64,000 nt of DNA from Gp1-AA133 sp963850425 (GCA_963850425.1 CAWKLF010000003.1:186001-250000); one strand, 5' to 3'. Numbered from the stretch's first letter, positions 17,278 to 26,113 are shown. Translations and numbers: made by a program. The notes: generated from the sequence alone by a model not told the origin.

Positions 17278-17329
17278 GCACGACTTCAGTCGTGCCGATT
17301 GCCGCAACTATCTATGCGGCTTCAGCCGC
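17278..17329. repeat. Pair of palindromes with TTCA loops
   Basis: GCACGAC-TTCA-GTCGTGC (17278-17295) and GCGGC-TTCA-GCCGC (17316-17329) are perfect hairpins. GCCGC at 17301 can also pair with GCGGC at 17316. They lie directly upstream of the deacetylase gene and share a short-loop design with the palindromes at 8735-8844. Confidence 0.8.
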
Positions 17330-17345
17330 TGAGGTGAGCTTTTCC

Positions 17346-18296
17346 ATGTCGACATTCCATGTTCGCATCGTCATCTTTCTAGCCCTCTCCGCCGTCTTCG
17401 CCCAATCGCAAGCCAAATCCGTGCAGGAGCGACTCGGCTACCCGCCGACGGCCCGCCTGCTCATCCTCCATGCTGACGACTACGGCATGAACCACTCGGT
17501 GAACCGCGCCATTTCCGAAGCGCTCGAGAAGCACTGGATCACCTCCGCCAGCATCCTGGTCCCCTGCCCGTGGTTTCTCGAGGCAGCCAACTTCGCCAAA
17601 GCGCACCCCGACGCAGACCTGGGCATTCACCAGGCGCTGAACAGCGAGTGGACACAATTCCGCTGGGGGCCGGTCAGTTCGCGTGACAAGGTCCCCTCGC
17701 TGCTCGACGCGCAGAACTACCTTCCGCTCGACACGCCCGACGTCGCAAAAAACGCGAAGCCCGCCGAAGCCGAGGCCGAACTTCGTGCGCAGATCGAGCG
17801 CGCCCAGAAATTCGGCGTCCACGTCACGCACCTCGACACGCACATGGGAGCGCTCTTCCAAACGCCCGCCCTGTTTTCGGTTTACAGCAAACTCGGCAAT
17901 GACTTCCACGTTCCGATTCTCGACGCGCGCAACGGGCCGGAGCACGCCGCGCCGGCTGCGGACCAAATGCCTGCAGGGCACATCCTGGTCGACCGCGTTC
18001 TGGAGATTACCCCCGGCGTCGACCCGAAAGAATGGACTGCGTGGTATGAGAAGCAACTGACGCCGCTAAGGCCGGGCGTCTACCAGGTCATCCTGCACCT
18101 CGCCTACGACGACGACGAAATGCGCGGCGCAACCTCCGACCATCCCGACTGGGGCGCCGCCTGGCGCCAGCACGATCTCGACATGGTTAAAAGCGACGAA
18201 TTCCAGAAATTCCTGAAAGACCAGGGATTCATTCTGGTGGGATGGAAAGATCTGTCAAAGGCGCTGCCCGCAAGCTACGGAGCGTCCCGGCAGTAG
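17346..18296 (+). CDS. Exported YdjC/ChbG-family carbohydrate deacetylase
   Basis: The product (316 aa from ATG 17346, with GAGGTGAG upstream) has a signal peptide ending near SAVFAQSQA and then a YdjC domain. ILHADDYGMNHSVNRAI carries the metal Asp and His, and LGIHQALNSEW and VTHLDTHMGALF supply the remaining metal and catalytic residues. ChbG removes acetyl groups from chitobiose-type sugars in the cytoplasm; the signal peptide suggests that this one works in the envelope. With the CsxA-like GH2 enzyme nearby it would fit chitin or chitosan breakdown, which is inference from proximity only. Confidence 0.87.
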   Translation: MSTFHVRIVIFLALSAVFAQSQAKSVQERLGYPPTARLLILHADDYGMNHSVNRAISEALEKHWITSASILVPCPWFLEAANFAKAHPDADLGIHQALNSEWTQFRWGPVSSRDKVPSLLDAQNYLPLDTPDVAKNAKPAEAEAELRAQIERAQKFGVHVTHLDTHMGALFQTPALFSVYSKLGNDFHVPILDARNGPEHAAPAADQMPAGHILVDRVLEITPGVDPKEWTAWYEKQLTPLRPGVYQVILHLAYDDDEMRGATSDHPDWGAAWRQHDLDMVKSDEFQKFLKDQGFILVGWKDLSKALPASYGASRQ

Positions 18297-18410
18297 GAAT
18301 TCACCCTTCTCCACGCTTAGTCGCTGTCATTGTGAGCGAGTTACAGGGTTCGATCCGCCGCGGGCCCTTTAATGTGGTCCAAGAATCTCCTGTGGTCCAA
18401 GGAGATTCGG

Positions 18411-18443
18411 GAAAACAAAACGGGCGGCGCGGAGCGCCGCCCG
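18411..18443 (-). terminator. Rho-independent terminator of the FecR gene
   Basis: CGGGCGGCGC / GCGCCGCCCG folds at 18421-18443, and on the minus strand it is followed by TTTTGTTTT. A second perfect hairpin, GAATCTCC / GGAGATTC (18383-18408), lies just beyond and could act for either side of the convergent pair. Confidence 0.8.
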
Positions 18444-18463
18444 TGATTCGTGGATGGCCGCTT

Positions 18464-19822
18464 TTAGTGACGGCTGGGTGGGGGGGGCGTGCGTCCGCCG
18501 CCAGTGCTCATACGACCGGCACCGGTATTCACGTGGCTACCACCAGTGCTCGGCCTGCTAGCGCCCGTGCTCGGCCGGTTGCCGCCTGTGCTTGCGCGGT
18601 TGCCGCCGGCCGTTCCTGGCGCCGACATGCTGGGAGCCGGTGGTGGAGTCGCGCGAACTGTCGCGGAGCCATGGGTTTCCACTTGGCGGGAAACTTTACC
18701 TAGATTATTCACCGAACCGCGAGGAACTCCCAAGCCTGCCGCGTCGCCGCGCACTACGATACGGTTCGGGGTTGTGCTCGAGAATACCGGGCGTCCCACC
18801 GCAACCGTGGCCGTGCCGCGCACCGGAGGCGCCGGCGGTTTAAACCTCACCGGAGGATTCGTTACCCGAACCACGGTCGCCCACCCGCCGCCAAAACCAC
18901 CGGGCGCCCACATCCAGCCGTAGCTGGGAACAAAGTTCCAGCTCCCGTAACGATACGGCATCCAGCCCCAGGGATAAGAAGACACCCAGGTGTAGCCCGC
19001 GCCGGGATAGAACATCCAGGAGCCGTCCATGAAAGGATCCCAGCCGACACCGGCGAAGAAGGGCCGCCACATCATGCCGTAGCCCGGGACGTTCGTGTAG
19101 CTGCCGTAATAGTTCAGGTCGCTCACCCCGTAGCTGTAGGGATAGTTGTTATACGACCCTTTGCTGGCGTAGGTCTGCTGATACTTGGCCTGCTGCTTTT
19201 CCCACGCATCGTAAGGTTGTTCTTCGATGTTTTTCGCCAGCGTGGACTTGTTGCCATTGGTCAGGTCGAAGATGGCGGACTTGTTTTTGCTTACTTCCAC
19301 AGTCCCGGAAAGGCCGTCAACCTTGAGGTTGCCGTTGAACACCGCGACCTCGGCGGTAGCTTCGGCGAGGTTCACTCGGAAGCGCGCGGCTTCTTCCGGA
19401 CGAACTTTCTCATCCTTGAAAATTACCGTGAAGACGTTGTCCTTTTGTTTGGCGGTGTAATCGACGTAGGCCAATCCCTGTGTCAGGGTGATGCTGGAAA
19501 CTTTGGCGCCGGAATCCTGCAGGCTGAGGGCAGTGAATTCGATTTTCGTGTTGGGCGTGATGCGCACCGTGCTGCCGTCTTCGAACTCGACTTCACCGCG
19601 GCCGTCGGCCCTCGCGGCCAACTTCATGCCCTCGACCAGCGGCATGTTGGCGGTTGCCTTCTCGTAGCCTTGTCCAGTATTGCGATCGATTTCGACTGCG
19701 CCCTGGATCTCACTAAGGCGGACAATGCGCACGTGCGACTCCGCTATGGCGGCGGTCGCGGCGAACGCACAAATCAGCCCAACACCCAGAGCAAGCCACG
19801 TGCCCAAGCTGCGCTTCGACAT
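18464..19822 (-). CDS. Secreted FecR-domain protein with aromatic and Gly/Ser-rich tail
   Basis: The 452-aa product has a signal peptide (LGVGLICAFAATAAIAES) and a FecR-type beta domain over about residues 30-190 (VEFEDGSTVRITPNTKIEFT, RFRVNLAEATAEVAVFNGNLKV). A segment dense in Trp, Tyr, Gly and Pro follows (YPYSYGVSDLNYYG, WGWMPYRYGSWNFVPSYGW), then a low-complexity tail with repeated RPSTGGxR/NRASTGGN units. FecR in sigma signalling is a membrane regulator, but this protein has no anti-sigma part and no sigma gene beside it. It is probably a surface or periplasmic structural protein. A terminator follows at 18411. Confidence 0.82.
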   Translation of the reverse strand: MSKRSLGTWLALGVGLICAFAATAAIAESHVRIVRLSEIQGAVEIDRNTGQGYEKATANMPLVEGMKLAARADGRGEVEFEDGSTVRITPNTKIEFTALSLQDSGAKVSSITLTQGLAYVDYTAKQKDNVFTVIFKDEKVRPEEAARFRVNLAEATAEVAVFNGNLKVDGLSGTVEVSKNKSAIFDLTNGNKSTLAKNIEEQPYDAWEKQQAKYQQTYASKGSYNNYPYSYGVSDLNYYGSYTNVPGYGMMWRPFFAGVGWDPFMDGSWMFYPGAGYTWVSSYPWGWMPYRYGSWNFVPSYGWMWAPGGFGGGWATVVRVTNPPVRFKPPAPPVRGTATVAVGRPVFSSTTPNRIVVRGDAAGLGVPRGSVNNLGKVSRQVETHGSATVRATPPPAPSMSAPGTAGGNRASTGGNRPSTGASRPSTGGSHVNTGAGRMSTGGGRTPPPPSRH

Positions 19823-19990
19823 AAATTGTCTCCTGGAGACTCTTTGCCTTACCTCATTAGAACATGGGTAGCGGGGTTTTAGTTGCTAGCGAGTTGTAAT
19901 TTCAGCAGGTTGGGGCAGGAGGGCGAAGGTAGGAATTTCAACGGTTTTCACGCAGGTGAGGGCAAGCCATTCAAATCAAGATGGATAGCA

Positions 19991-20671
19991 TCACAAACCA
20001 CTGGCCGCCATTACGTTGGCACCGCTCAGTAATCTCTGGGCGCGCATCCGCGTCACGTTCAGCACACTGTGGTCGGCCACGATGCTTTGCAGGACGGGAG
20101 CCACGGCCTGGATTTCATCCAGACTCTTGGATTTGGCCATCTCTTCCATGCGTTTCAGTTCGTCCTCGAGCGCAAGCTTCTGATGCTGATGGTAAAACTC
20201 CAGCCGGCGACCGAATTCCAGGGTTGCTGAGATGTTCTGAAAAAGGGCGGTGAGCTGCTGCACGGCGGGATTCGGAGAGTAATTGTAGGTGGCTTCAGTT
20301 TTTTGGGCGCCTTCGGAATACTTCAAGACCTTGACTCCGGTGGAGGCGAGTCTCTTGTTGCCGGAGTCGACCTTACCTTCAAAATATTTCGCCTTGGCAG
20401 CCAAGTCGAAAATTTTCTTGCAGGTTTCGGGCGACATGGTGAAGTCATTGTGAAAAGGGTCGCCGGGATCAGATTGGGGAGTGAGCTTTCCCGTTGAATC
20501 GTAGCTGGCATGGCGGTCGGATGAAACAGTGACGACGTAGTGGTCGGGAATGGAATCGGGGAAATCGAGCGAGAAAGAAATCGTTGCGGGAGCTGCGGCG
20601 GGCTGGGCCTGCGATGCGGCGGCCATGGCCAGAATCAACACGGTGCGGACGAGACGGAAAGACACATTCAT
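19991..20671 (-). CDS. Secreted protein of unknown function (226 aa)
   Basis: A signal peptide (RTVLILAMAAASQAQPAAA) is followed by a mixed domain with HYVVTVSSDRHASYDSTG and TMSPETCKKIFDLAAKAKYFEG, then a helical, charged C-terminus (LALEDELKRMEEMAKSKSL, VLNVTRMRAQRLLSG). I recognise no named domain. It lies between the FecR protein and ruvC, all on the minus strand but with gaps over 160 bases, so each is probably transcribed alone. Confidence 0.7.
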   Translation of the reverse strand: MNVSFRLVRTVLILAMAAASQAQPAAAPATISFSLDFPDSIPDHYVVTVSSDRHASYDSTGKLTPQSDPGDPFHNDFTMSPETCKKIFDLAAKAKYFEGKVDSGNKRLASTGVKVLKYSEGAQKTEATYNYSPNPAVQQLTALFQNISATLEFGRRLEFYHQHQKLALEDELKRMEEMAKSKSLDEIQAVAPVLQSIVADHSVLNVTRMRAQRLLSGANVMAASGL

Positions 20672-20888
20672 AGGGTCTGGATGATTTTAAGGCTTTCGAG
20701 ACGGGGACGCATTAGCGGATTCGCTGGTCGGAAGCGGAAAATCCTGAAACGCACGAGAGCGCAGAGAACCGCCGCAGAGGACGCAGAGCTGGGCTAGGCA
20801 AATGCGACTGCGTCCTGGGACTTCGATTCGCTGATTAAATCCTCAGGTTGGACATAGAGCTTTCGCGACATCAAGGCGGTATGCCTGC
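20672..20888. other. Intergenic region with GCAGAGGACGCAGAG motif
   Basis: The 217 bases between the secreted protein and ruvC contain an imperfect repeat of GCGCAGAGAACC and GCAGAGGACGCAGAG (about 20757-20790). No gene is visible. Confidence 0.5.
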
Positions 20889-21392
20889 TTAGCGACGTGC
20901 CGCCATCTGGCGCTGCAGTGTGGCGCAGGTGTGCAGGTGGCAGATGGCGATGGCGAGCGCGTCGGACGCATCGGAGGGCTCGGGAGGCTCGGTGAGTTCG
21001 AGCAGGCGGGTCACCATGTGCTGGACTTGCTGCTTCTCTGCCCGACCGTAGCCGACCACGGCCGATTTAATGGAGAGCGGCGCGTACTCGGCGACTTCTA
21101 GGCCGGCCACGGCCGCGGCCAGCATGGCGACGCCGCGAACCTGCCCCAGTTTGAGGGCGGACTTCGCATTGAGTGCGTAGAAAACGTCTTCGATGGCGAC
21201 CTGGTCGGGCTGGTATTCGTGAATGAGTTGTTCGAGCCGCGTGTAAATGCAGCTGAGGCGGGTTGGCAGCGGATCGCGCGTAGAGAGCTTTATGGCGCCG
21301 CAGGTCAGGTAATGGAGGCGGCTGGAGGATGCGAGTTCGACTACTCCGAAGCCAGTGTATTCGGTGCCGCAGTCGATGCCGAGGACGCGCAT
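20889..21392 (-). CDS. ruvC: Crossover junction endodeoxyribonuclease RuvC
   Basis: RuvC resolves Holliday junctions during recombination together with RuvAB. The 167-aa protein shows the RNase-H-like acidic residues: GIDCGTEYTGFGVVE (D7), VAIEDVFYALNAKSALKLGQVRG (Glu) and SDASDALAIAICHLH (Asp pair). SIKSAVVGYGRAEKQQVQHMV is the typical DNA-binding stretch. Length is normal. ruvA and ruvB are not next to it in the window. It is 76 bases beyond the end of the YbdD-like gene on the same strand. Confidence 0.96.
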   Translation of the reverse strand: MRVLGIDCGTEYTGFGVVELASSSRLHYLTCGAIKLSTRDPLPTRLSCIYTRLEQLIHEYQPDQVAIEDVFYALNAKSALKLGQVRGVAMLAAAVAGLEVAEYAPLSIKSAVVGYGRAEKQQVQHMVTRLLELTEPPEPSDASDALAIAICHLHTCATLQRQMAARR

Positions 21393-21468
21393 GGAGTCAG
21401 TGTAGCGGTTGTTCGGCGAGCGAACCAGTCTTCAATGAAGCCCCGCACCGCATGCGTAGCGCTGGCAT

Positions 21469-21669
21469 TTAGCAGCAGCGCGGGCGCCGTTCGCGTTGTG
21501 TTTGCAGCTCGCGAAGGAAGTCGGCGTAGGCCTGCGGCGAAGTCGCGACCTGGCGACGTGCAAGGAAGCGGGCGTAAGCGGACTCATCAAAGATTTCTCG
21601 CAACGTGGACCGCAGGGTTCTCCCAACCTTCGTACATCTTTCGCAAAGCATTGCGAGGGTTAACGTCAT
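21469..21669 (-). CDS. YbdD/YjiX (DUF466) small protein
   Basis: This 66-aa protein carries the DUF466 pattern: VGRTLRSTLREIFDESAYARFL and then AYADFLRELQTQR. It is usually found directly behind CstA-type transporters, as here; ATG 21669 overlaps the cstA stop codon (ATGA). In E. coli the small partners YbdD and YjiX are needed for full activity of the pyruvate transporters CstA and BtsT. The same help for the neighbour is the likely role. It ends in two cysteines (PRCC), which I do not know as a family feature. Confidence 0.82.
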   Translation of the reverse strand: MTLTLAMLCERCTKVGRTLRSTLREIFDESAYARFLARRQVATSPQAYADFLRELQTQRERRPRCC

Positions 21670-23726
21670 GCCTGCTCCTCGGTAACGAAGCGGGTGGCCA
21701 CGAAGGGGGATTCGCGAACTACTGGCTGCTTTCGTCCTGCGAGAATGCGAATCCATTCCGCGGCAGACTCGATCAGGATCATCGCGACCATCACGATCAG
21801 GATGCCGGTAACGGCTGCATCGAGGCGGTCGTTGAAGATGAGGCGAGCCGTGGCGGCTGGTGCGGATGCGCTTCCCGCGGCGGATGCAGCCAGTTGGCGG
21901 GCGTGGGCCAGAAATCCGATTCGCGGGTTGGGATCGAAGATTTTGTAGTAGGACGCAGAAAAGGTTACGGCGACCAACCAGGAAAGGGGTGCCAGGGTAA
22001 CGGCTGCGTAGCGCGCCCGGCCCATCTTGATGATGATGGTGGTAGCGACGCAAAGGGCGACCGTCGCCAGCAACTGGTTGGAAATCCCGAACAGCGGCCA
22101 GAGCGAATTGATGCCGCCCAACGGATCCTTCACGCCTTGCCAGAGAAAATATCCCCATGCGCCGACGATGAGGGCGCTGTTCACCAGGATGCTGGGATAC
22201 CAACTGGTGCGGCCCAGCGGCTTCCAGACATGGCCGAGCGCGTCCTGCACCATGAAGCGGCCCACCCGAGTGCCCGCGTCGAGCACGGTCAGGATAAAAA
22301 GCGCTTCAAACATGATGGCGAAGTGGTACCAGATCGCCATCAGGGCCTGGCCTCCGATACTGTGCGAAAAGATGTGCGCCATTCCGACGGCGAATGCGGG
22401 GGCGCCACCAGTGCGATTGAAGAGCGTTTGCTCGCCGACCGCCTGCGCGAGCGTTTGCATGTCGGCGGCCGTGACGGCGAATCCCCAGTTAGAGATTGTG
22501 CTGGTAGCGGCTTCGGGTAATTGGCCGACTATGCCCGCGGGACTATTAATGGCGAAATAGGTTCCGGGCTGGAGCACACAAGCGGCGATGACGGCCATGA
22601 TCGCGACCATCGATTCGCAGGCCATGGCGCCATATCCGACCATGCGTGTTTCGGTCTCGCGAGAAATCAGTTTTGGCGTGGTGCCGCTAGAAATCAAGGA
22701 ATGAAATCCGCTAATGGCGCCGCATGCGATGGTTACGAAGGCAAATGGAAACAAGCTTCCCGCGAAGACCGGCCCAGTCCCGTCAATAAAGCGGGTCATG
22801 GCGGGCATGTGCAATGTGGGACGCAGCGCGATAATGCCGAGCGCTAGCATGGCGATCGTGCCGAGCTTGACGAAGGTGCTCAGGTAGTCGCGAGGCGCGA
22901 GCAGGAGCCAGACCGGCATCGCGGAGGCGGCGAACCCGTAAATGATGATCAGCACGGCAAGCGTGGGCGCGCTTAGGGTGAAGTAGTGGCCGATGGATGG
23001 AGTGTGCGCCGCCCATCCGCCGCCCCAGATCGCCAGCAGTACCAGTAGAAATCCCAGGATGGAGGTTTCGAGCACCTTCCCGGGACGTAGCCGGCGCAGG
23101 TAAACGCCCATAAGCAACGCAATGGGGATGGTCATCGCGATGGTGAATGTTCCCCATGGACTCGCTTTCAGCGCGTTGACGACAATCAACGCGCAGACGC
23201 CCAGCAGGATGACGATGATGCTGATGACGGCCACGTAGGCGACAAAGCCGCCGAGGCGGCCGATTTCGTCTTTTGCCATTTCGGTGAGCGATTTGCCGTC
23301 GCGACGTACAGAGAAAAGCAGGATCACAAAGTCCTGGACGCATCCGCCGAAGACCGCGCCAGCCAGAATCCACAGTGTGCCGGGGAGATAGCCAAACTGC
23401 GCCGCGAGCACTGGACCGACGAGTGGACCGGGCCCCGCGATGGCTGCGAAGTGGTGCCCGAAGACGACCCACTTGTTGGTGCGGACGAAGTCGCGTCCGT
23501 TCTCGAGGCGCTCGGCGGGGGTGGCGCGCAAGGCATCGAGCGTGAGCACCCGTGCTGCGATAAATTTGCTGTAGAACCGGTAGCCGATTGCATAGCTGCA
23601 CACTGCGGCCACCACCAGCCACATGGCATTGATCTCTTCCCCGCGATGGAGGGCGATGGTCGCTACCGATAGCGCACCGGCGACGGCAACGGCTATCCAC
23701 ATAGCGACGCGCGCAGTCTTGGGCAT
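21666..23726 (-). CDS. cstA: Carbon starvation protein A, peptide/pyruvate transporter
   Basis: The 686-aa integral membrane protein has about sixteen hydrophobic segments. It shows the family sequences VVFGHHFAAIAGPGPLVGPVLAAQFGYLPG, GGCVQDFVILLFSVRRDGKSL, ISGFHSLISSGTTPK and LFILTVLDAGTRVGRFMVQD. CstA proteins import peptides or pyruvate, often under carbon limitation. The length matches E. coli CstA (about 700). The stop overlaps the start of the YbdD-like gene, so both are made together. The 382-base region upstream is shared with the divergent phosphofructokinase gene. Confidence 0.95.
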   Translation of the reverse strand: MPKTARVAMWIAVAVAGALSVATIALHRGEEINAMWLVVAAVCSYAIGYRFYSKFIAARVLTLDALRATPAERLENGRDFVRTNKWVVFGHHFAAIAGPGPLVGPVLAAQFGYLPGTLWILAGAVFGGCVQDFVILLFSVRRDGKSLTEMAKDEIGRLGGFVAYVAVISIIVILLGVCALIVVNALKASPWGTFTIAMTIPIALLMGVYLRRLRPGKVLETSILGFLLVLLAIWGGGWAAHTPSIGHYFTLSAPTLAVLIIIYGFAASAMPVWLLLAPRDYLSTFVKLGTIAMLALGIIALRPTLHMPAMTRFIDGTGPVFAGSLFPFAFVTIACGAISGFHSLISSGTTPKLISRETETRMVGYGAMACESMVAIMAVIAACVLQPGTYFAINSPAGIVGQLPEAATSTISNWGFAVTAADMQTLAQAVGEQTLFNRTGGAPAFAVGMAHIFSHSIGGQALMAIWYHFAIMFEALFILTVLDAGTRVGRFMVQDALGHVWKPLGRTSWYPSILVNSALIVGAWGYFLWQGVKDPLGGINSLWPLFGISNQLLATVALCVATTIIIKMGRARYAAVTLAPLSWLVAVTFSASYYKIFDPNPRIGFLAHARQLAASAAGSASAPAATARLIFNDRLDAAVTGILIVMVAMILIESAAEWIRILAGRKQPVVRESPFVATRFVTEEQA

Positions 23727-24108
23727 TGAATACCGTTCTCCGAAATGGGTTTGAGGCCAAAGGCCGGCTTACGGTCCGCAGTATTGTGGCGAATATGACG
23801 CAAGCTTGCAAATTCGAGGCAACGACTTCCGCCCGCGAAAACTTCGCCTCTGCGAACACCGTCTGTGACCATCGACACGCAATTCGGTGACCGGACGCCC
23901 GGTATGTAGCCGCCGGGGCGCGGTGTTAAAGACGCGTAGAATCAGGGCTTTCTCGCTTCCGCAAAGCGGAGTGTGATTAATGTTAATCTTTATAGTTCCG
24001 GGTCATGTTCGGCATTCGATTGTTCTTTGTGTGTAGAGAAGGACAGAGCAACGCGACGGAGAACATCCCGCGAATGAGATTCCATCCCTTAATTACGAGG
24101 AGCACCAA
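23727..24108. promoter_or_regulatory. Divergent intergenic region cstA / phosphofructokinase
   Basis: The 382 bases must hold the promoters of both genes. An AT-rich stretch near 23973-23997 (GTGATTAATGTTAATCTTTA) contains the imperfect inverted repeat GATTAA/TTAATC and is the best candidate for a promoter or operator, but I cannot assign a factor. No gene is visible. Confidence 0.45.
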
Positions 24109-25182
24109 ATGAAGATCGGCATGTTAACTGGAGGCGGCGATTGCCCGGGATTGAACGCGGTCATCCGCGCGGTGGTGCGCAAGGGAACCTTTCACTACCA
24201 GGATGAATTTGTCGGCTTCATGGAAGGCTGGCGCGGCCTGATGGAAAATAAAACCATGCCGCTAGACCTGGAAACAGTGGGCGGAATTCTGCCTCGTGGC
24301 GGGACTATTCTGCGCACGTCGCGAACCAATCCCGCGAAGCGGGAGGGCGGACTACAAACCTGCGTTGACAATTTGAAGAAGAATGGATGCGACGCACTGA
24401 TCGCCATTGGCGGCGACGACACGCTGTCGGTCGCGCAGAAATTGTTTCAGAATGGCGTGAAGGTGGTGGGCGTGCCCAAGACGATCGATAACGATCTGGC
24501 GGGCACGGATTTTACTTTTGGTTTCGATACGGCTGTCAATGTGGCCACGGGCGCGATTGACCGTGTACACACTACGGCTGAGGCGCACAATCGCGTGATC
24601 GTGGTGGAAGTCATGGGACGCGACTCGGGCTGGATTGCCGTATATAGCGGGGTGGCCGGCGGCGCGGATGTGATCCTGATCCCCGAAGTACCCTTCGACA
24701 TCGACAAAGTGGCCGAACTGATCCGCCAGCGCCACGCGCGCGGGCGGTATTTCAGCATCGTGGTGGCAGCGGAGGGAGCGAAGTTCGCCGCTTCCAGCAC
24801 GCCGGAACTCGTAGTACAGGCCATGGGCAAAGACGAATTTGGACATGAGCGGTTAGGCGGAATCGGCAATGCTCTGGCGCGCGAAATCGAAAAACGCACC
24901 GGGTTCGAGACCCGCTCCGTAGTCCTGGGGCACATTCAGCGCGGCGGGTCGCCCAGTTCCTTCGATCGCGTGCTGGCGACCCGGTACGGGTTAGGCGCCA
25001 TCGACATGGTGCATCGCGGAGAGTGGGGCCACATGGCTGCACTTCGCGGGAATAAGATCGCCTCGGTGCCGTTGGCGGACGCGATTGCGAGCAATCGCAA
25101 AGTGGATCCCGAATTGATTGAGGTGGCGAACGGCATCCTTGACAAGCTGGTGAAGGAAAACGAACCCGCCATGCAGAAATAG
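24109..25182 (+). CDS. 6-phosphofructokinase, predicted pyrophosphate-dependent
   Basis: The enzyme phosphorylates fructose 6-phosphate to fructose 1,6-bisphosphate. Motifs: GGGDCPGLNAVIR at the N-terminus, AIGGDDTLSVA, PKTIDNDLAGTDFTFG, VVEVMGRDSGWIA and RGGSPSSFDRV. At the phosphoryl-donor site the E. coli ATP enzyme has Gly104 (GGDGS) and Gly124 (PGTIDND); here they are Asp (GGDDT) and Lys (PKTIDND), the pair known for PPi-dependent phosphofructokinase, whose reaction is reversible. Length 357 fits the group III PFKs. An automatic ATP-dependent label would probably be wrong. ATG 24109 follows GAGGAGCACCAA. Confidence 0.92.
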   Translation: MKIGMLTGGGDCPGLNAVIRAVVRKGTFHYQDEFVGFMEGWRGLMENKTMPLDLETVGGILPRGGTILRTSRTNPAKREGGLQTCVDNLKKNGCDALIAIGGDDTLSVAQKLFQNGVKVVGVPKTIDNDLAGTDFTFGFDTAVNVATGAIDRVHTTAEAHNRVIVVEVMGRDSGWIAVYSGVAGGADVILIPEVPFDIDKVAELIRQRHARGRYFSIVVAAEGAKFAASSTPELVVQAMGKDEFGHERLGGIGNALAREIEKRTGFETRSVVLGHIQRGGSPSSFDRVLATRYGLGAIDMVHRGEWGHMAALRGNKIASVPLADAIASNRKVDPELIEVANGILDKLVKENEPAMQK

Positions 25183-25217
25183 GCGATTTCGCAACTGGGT
25201 TCAGTCGGATATTCATT

Positions 25218-25250
25218 TAATGCGCGGGCTAATGTTTCGCCCGCGCATTA
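25218..25250 (+). terminator. Hairpin behind the phosphofructokinase gene
   Basis: TAATGCGCGGGC (25218-25229) pairs perfectly with GCCCGCGCATTA (25239-25250). Only a weak T stretch (TGTTT) follows. It lies 35 bases after the stop codon. Confidence 0.75.
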
Positions 25251-25493
25251 TGTTTGGCGTCGTTCTGGGCCTTCGACCCTTATACCCACAGTCTCTTCTC
25301 CCAACCTAAATTGCGACATCGGTTTTCCCCACAAAGCCTGGCGATGTCTCTAAGTTCAGCATTGTAAAGTGCTTGCGGCCTCGTCCGAGAGCACCCTGCC
25401 GAGTGATGCAGATCACGGGAGGCGTGGATGTGCACGTCCATAATCAAGTAGAGCCAGGCCCAAGGTTTCGGACCTGAAGAAGGAGGGCGAACA
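25251..25493. other. Intergenic region before the 25494 gene
   Basis: No gene is visible. The downstream end carries a strong AAGGAGGG ribosome site for the 25494 gene. Confidence 0.5.
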
Positions 25494-25898
25494 ATGAAAA
25501 CCTGGCGCATTGGTCTTCTTTTCCTGATTGTCATGGCTGCGGCCACGATCTCGGCAGCGCAGAAGCCGGCGGACGATTCGGTCCCCAAATACGACAAGTC
25601 CACCGAAGCCGTCTTCAAGGGCGTAGTCGAGGAAGTGAAAGATCACGAGTGCCCGGTATCCGGGGGCATGGGCGCGCACCTGACCATGAAGCTCGCAGAG
25701 GGTGGCTCCCTGGAAGCGCACCTGGCACGGACAAAGTTTGTAACTCAGTACGACCTCGTGTTTCACAAGGGCGATGTATTGGAAGTCACCGGCGTAAAAG
25801 TGAAGTTTCAGGGCGTGGACACCATCTTCGCGCGCAAGATCAAGCGAGGCGAAGATGAATTCCTGTTCCGCGACAACGACGGCAAGCCGCTCTGGTAG
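25494..25898 (+). CDS. Small exported protein (134 aa), OB-fold-like
   Basis: A signal peptide (RIGLLFLIVMAAATISAAQ) is followed by a short beta-rich domain: AVFKGVVEEVKDHECPV, HLTMKLAEGGSLEAHLA, FHKGDVLEVTGVKVKFQG and IFARKIKRGEDEFLFRDNDGKP. The arrangement of strands and the GDVLEVTG-type turn suggest an OB-fold-like exported protein. No ligand or partner is known. The ribosome site AAGGAGGG is excellent, so it is probably well translated. Confidence 0.72.
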   Translation: MKTWRIGLLFLIVMAAATISAAQKPADDSVPKYDKSTEAVFKGVVEEVKDHECPVSGGMGAHLTMKLAEGGSLEAHLARTKFVTQYDLVFHKGDVLEVTGVKVKFQGVDTIFARKIKRGEDEFLFRDNDGKPLW

Positions 25899-25924
25899 CG
25901 GCTGCTTGGAGCGTGAATTGAGTT

Positions 25925-25957
25925 CCCGCTTTCTGCCGTAAGGCAGGAATCAGCGGG
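25925..25957. repeat. Long imperfect hairpin behind the 25494 gene
   Basis: CCCGCTTTCTGCC pairs with GGCAGGAA and GCGGG around a GTAA loop with a three-base bulge. No T-run follows. It may protect or end the transcript of the upstream gene. Confidence 0.55.
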
Positions 25958-26113
25958 CGAACTGTTGAGCTGAAAGGTTCCGGGGGACGCTCTTCAAGAT
26001 CCGGCGCCGCCCGCCTGTTTGTCTTCTTCCAGCCATTGCGATGTGAGTACCTGACCGGCGTATATCTTCTCGCGAAAATCATCCAACAAGTGCACACGCT
26101 ATGATGTCGGGTC

